Source: Solirubrobacterales bacterium (GTDB lineage Bacteria; Actinomycetota; Thermoleophilia; Solirubrobacterales; Solirubrobacteraceae). From it: a stretch of 6,090 nucleotides of DNA. A model generated the notes under the pieces. The model was not told where the DNA came from and did not search any database. It was given only the letters and a program-made list of their open reading frames with translations. Position 1 is the stretch's first letter, and each line of letters opens with the position of its first letter. Where the stretch lies: NCBI GenBank assembly GCA_025963955.1, contig JAOPZU010000597.1, positions 1-6,090 on the forward strand, written 5' to 3'. Below, piece by piece: positions 6,033-6,090 of the stretch. The position numbers and the translations under genes are program-made.

Positions 6033-6068
6033 GGGCACGACCGCCGCTGCGCTCCTGCGGTCGTGCCC
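6033..6068 (+). terminator. Hairpin terminator after the esterase gene
   Basis: GGGCACGACCGC (6033-6044) and GCGGTCGTGCCC (6057-6068) form a perfect 12-bp stem with a 12-base loop, 12 bases past the esterase stop. CAA and TTG outside it could extend the stem past one bulged base. There is only TT and no long T-tract, as is common in high-GC actinobacteria. Confidence 0.78.
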
Positions 6069-6090
6069 TTGACCTACCGGGCGGTCGGTC
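6069..6090 (+). promoter_or_regulatory. Operator O4 with -35 box; start of next promoter, cut by window edge
   Basis: TTGACC (6069-6074) is a near-consensus -35. Overlapping its last base, CTACCGGGCGGTCGGTC (6074-6090) is the reverse complement of the operator; over these 17 bases it matches O3 at 16. Its -10 would fall just past the window edge. It probably drives a plus-strand gene to the right; the copy is inverted relative to O1-O3, which matters little for a near-palindrome. Confidence 0.6.

Noticed and set aside
3969..6038. Minus-strand open frame of 689 codons
   Set aside because: It spans the antisense of the esterase, both operators and part of the BVMO in the wrong frame; it cannot coexist with the supported genes.
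6071..6090. O4 as part of a minus-strand promoter
   Set aside because: The minus -10 would be a poor TAGGTC and would transcribe straight into the terminator stem and antisense to the esterase with no gene to serve.
1..6090. tRNA, rRNA, insertion sequence or phage attachment features
   Set aside because: No cloverleaf, transposase or flanking direct repeats were seen; composition is uniform across the window.

Overview
This 6.1 kb window has very high GC (about 70% or more by eye) and strong G/C at third codon positions. The gene content points to a high-GC actinobacterium. A soil lineage such as Thermoleophilia (Solirubrobacter/Patulibacter-like) is my guess, based on the secreted CalB-like lipase and the general style of the proteins. 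No rRNA or marker gene is present to prove it.

Layout, left to right: (1) minus strand, 1-1126, a secreted lipase of the Candida antarctica lipase B (CalB) type, running off the left edge inside a C-terminal tail that carries six 18-bp tandem repeats. (2) A 182-bp gap (1127-1308) holding a promoter with an embedded palindromic operator (O1). (3) Plus strand, 1309-2919, an AMP-forming acyl-CoA synthetase. (4) Minus strand, 2927-4900, a Baeyer-Villiger monooxygenase (BVMO) of the 4-hydroxyacetophenone monooxygenase type; its end converges on the synthetase end with 7 bp between stops. (5) A divergent regulatory region (4901-5114) with two promoters, two nearly identical operators (O2, O3) and a 24-codon leader ORF. 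(6) Plus strand, 5115-6020, an alpha/beta-hydrolase esterase of the hormone-sensitive-lipase (HSL) family. (7) A strong hairpin terminator (6033-6068), followed at once by a -35 box and a fourth operator copy (O4) cut by the right edge. No stretch over 300 bases lacks a gene.

The main discovery is the operator. A 19-bp near-palindrome, CCGACCGAGCGCCCGGTAG, occurs four times in intergenic DNA with only one to a few changes. Three copies lie between a plausible -35 and over the -10 of the synthetase, BVMO and esterase promoters, all in the same orientation relative to the gene. The fourth predicts another regulated gene just beyond the window. This looks like a local regulon controlled by one repressor, probably TetR-type, which is not encoded here.

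Working model (inference): the BVMO inserts oxygen into a ketone to give an ester, the HSL-family esterase splits the ester, and the synthetase activates the resulting acid as its CoA thioester for beta-oxidation. BVMO-esterase pairs of this kind are known in 4-hydroxyacetophenone, acetone and methyl ethyl ketone degradation. The substrate here cannot be read from the sequence. The secreted lipase may or may not belong to the same pathway.
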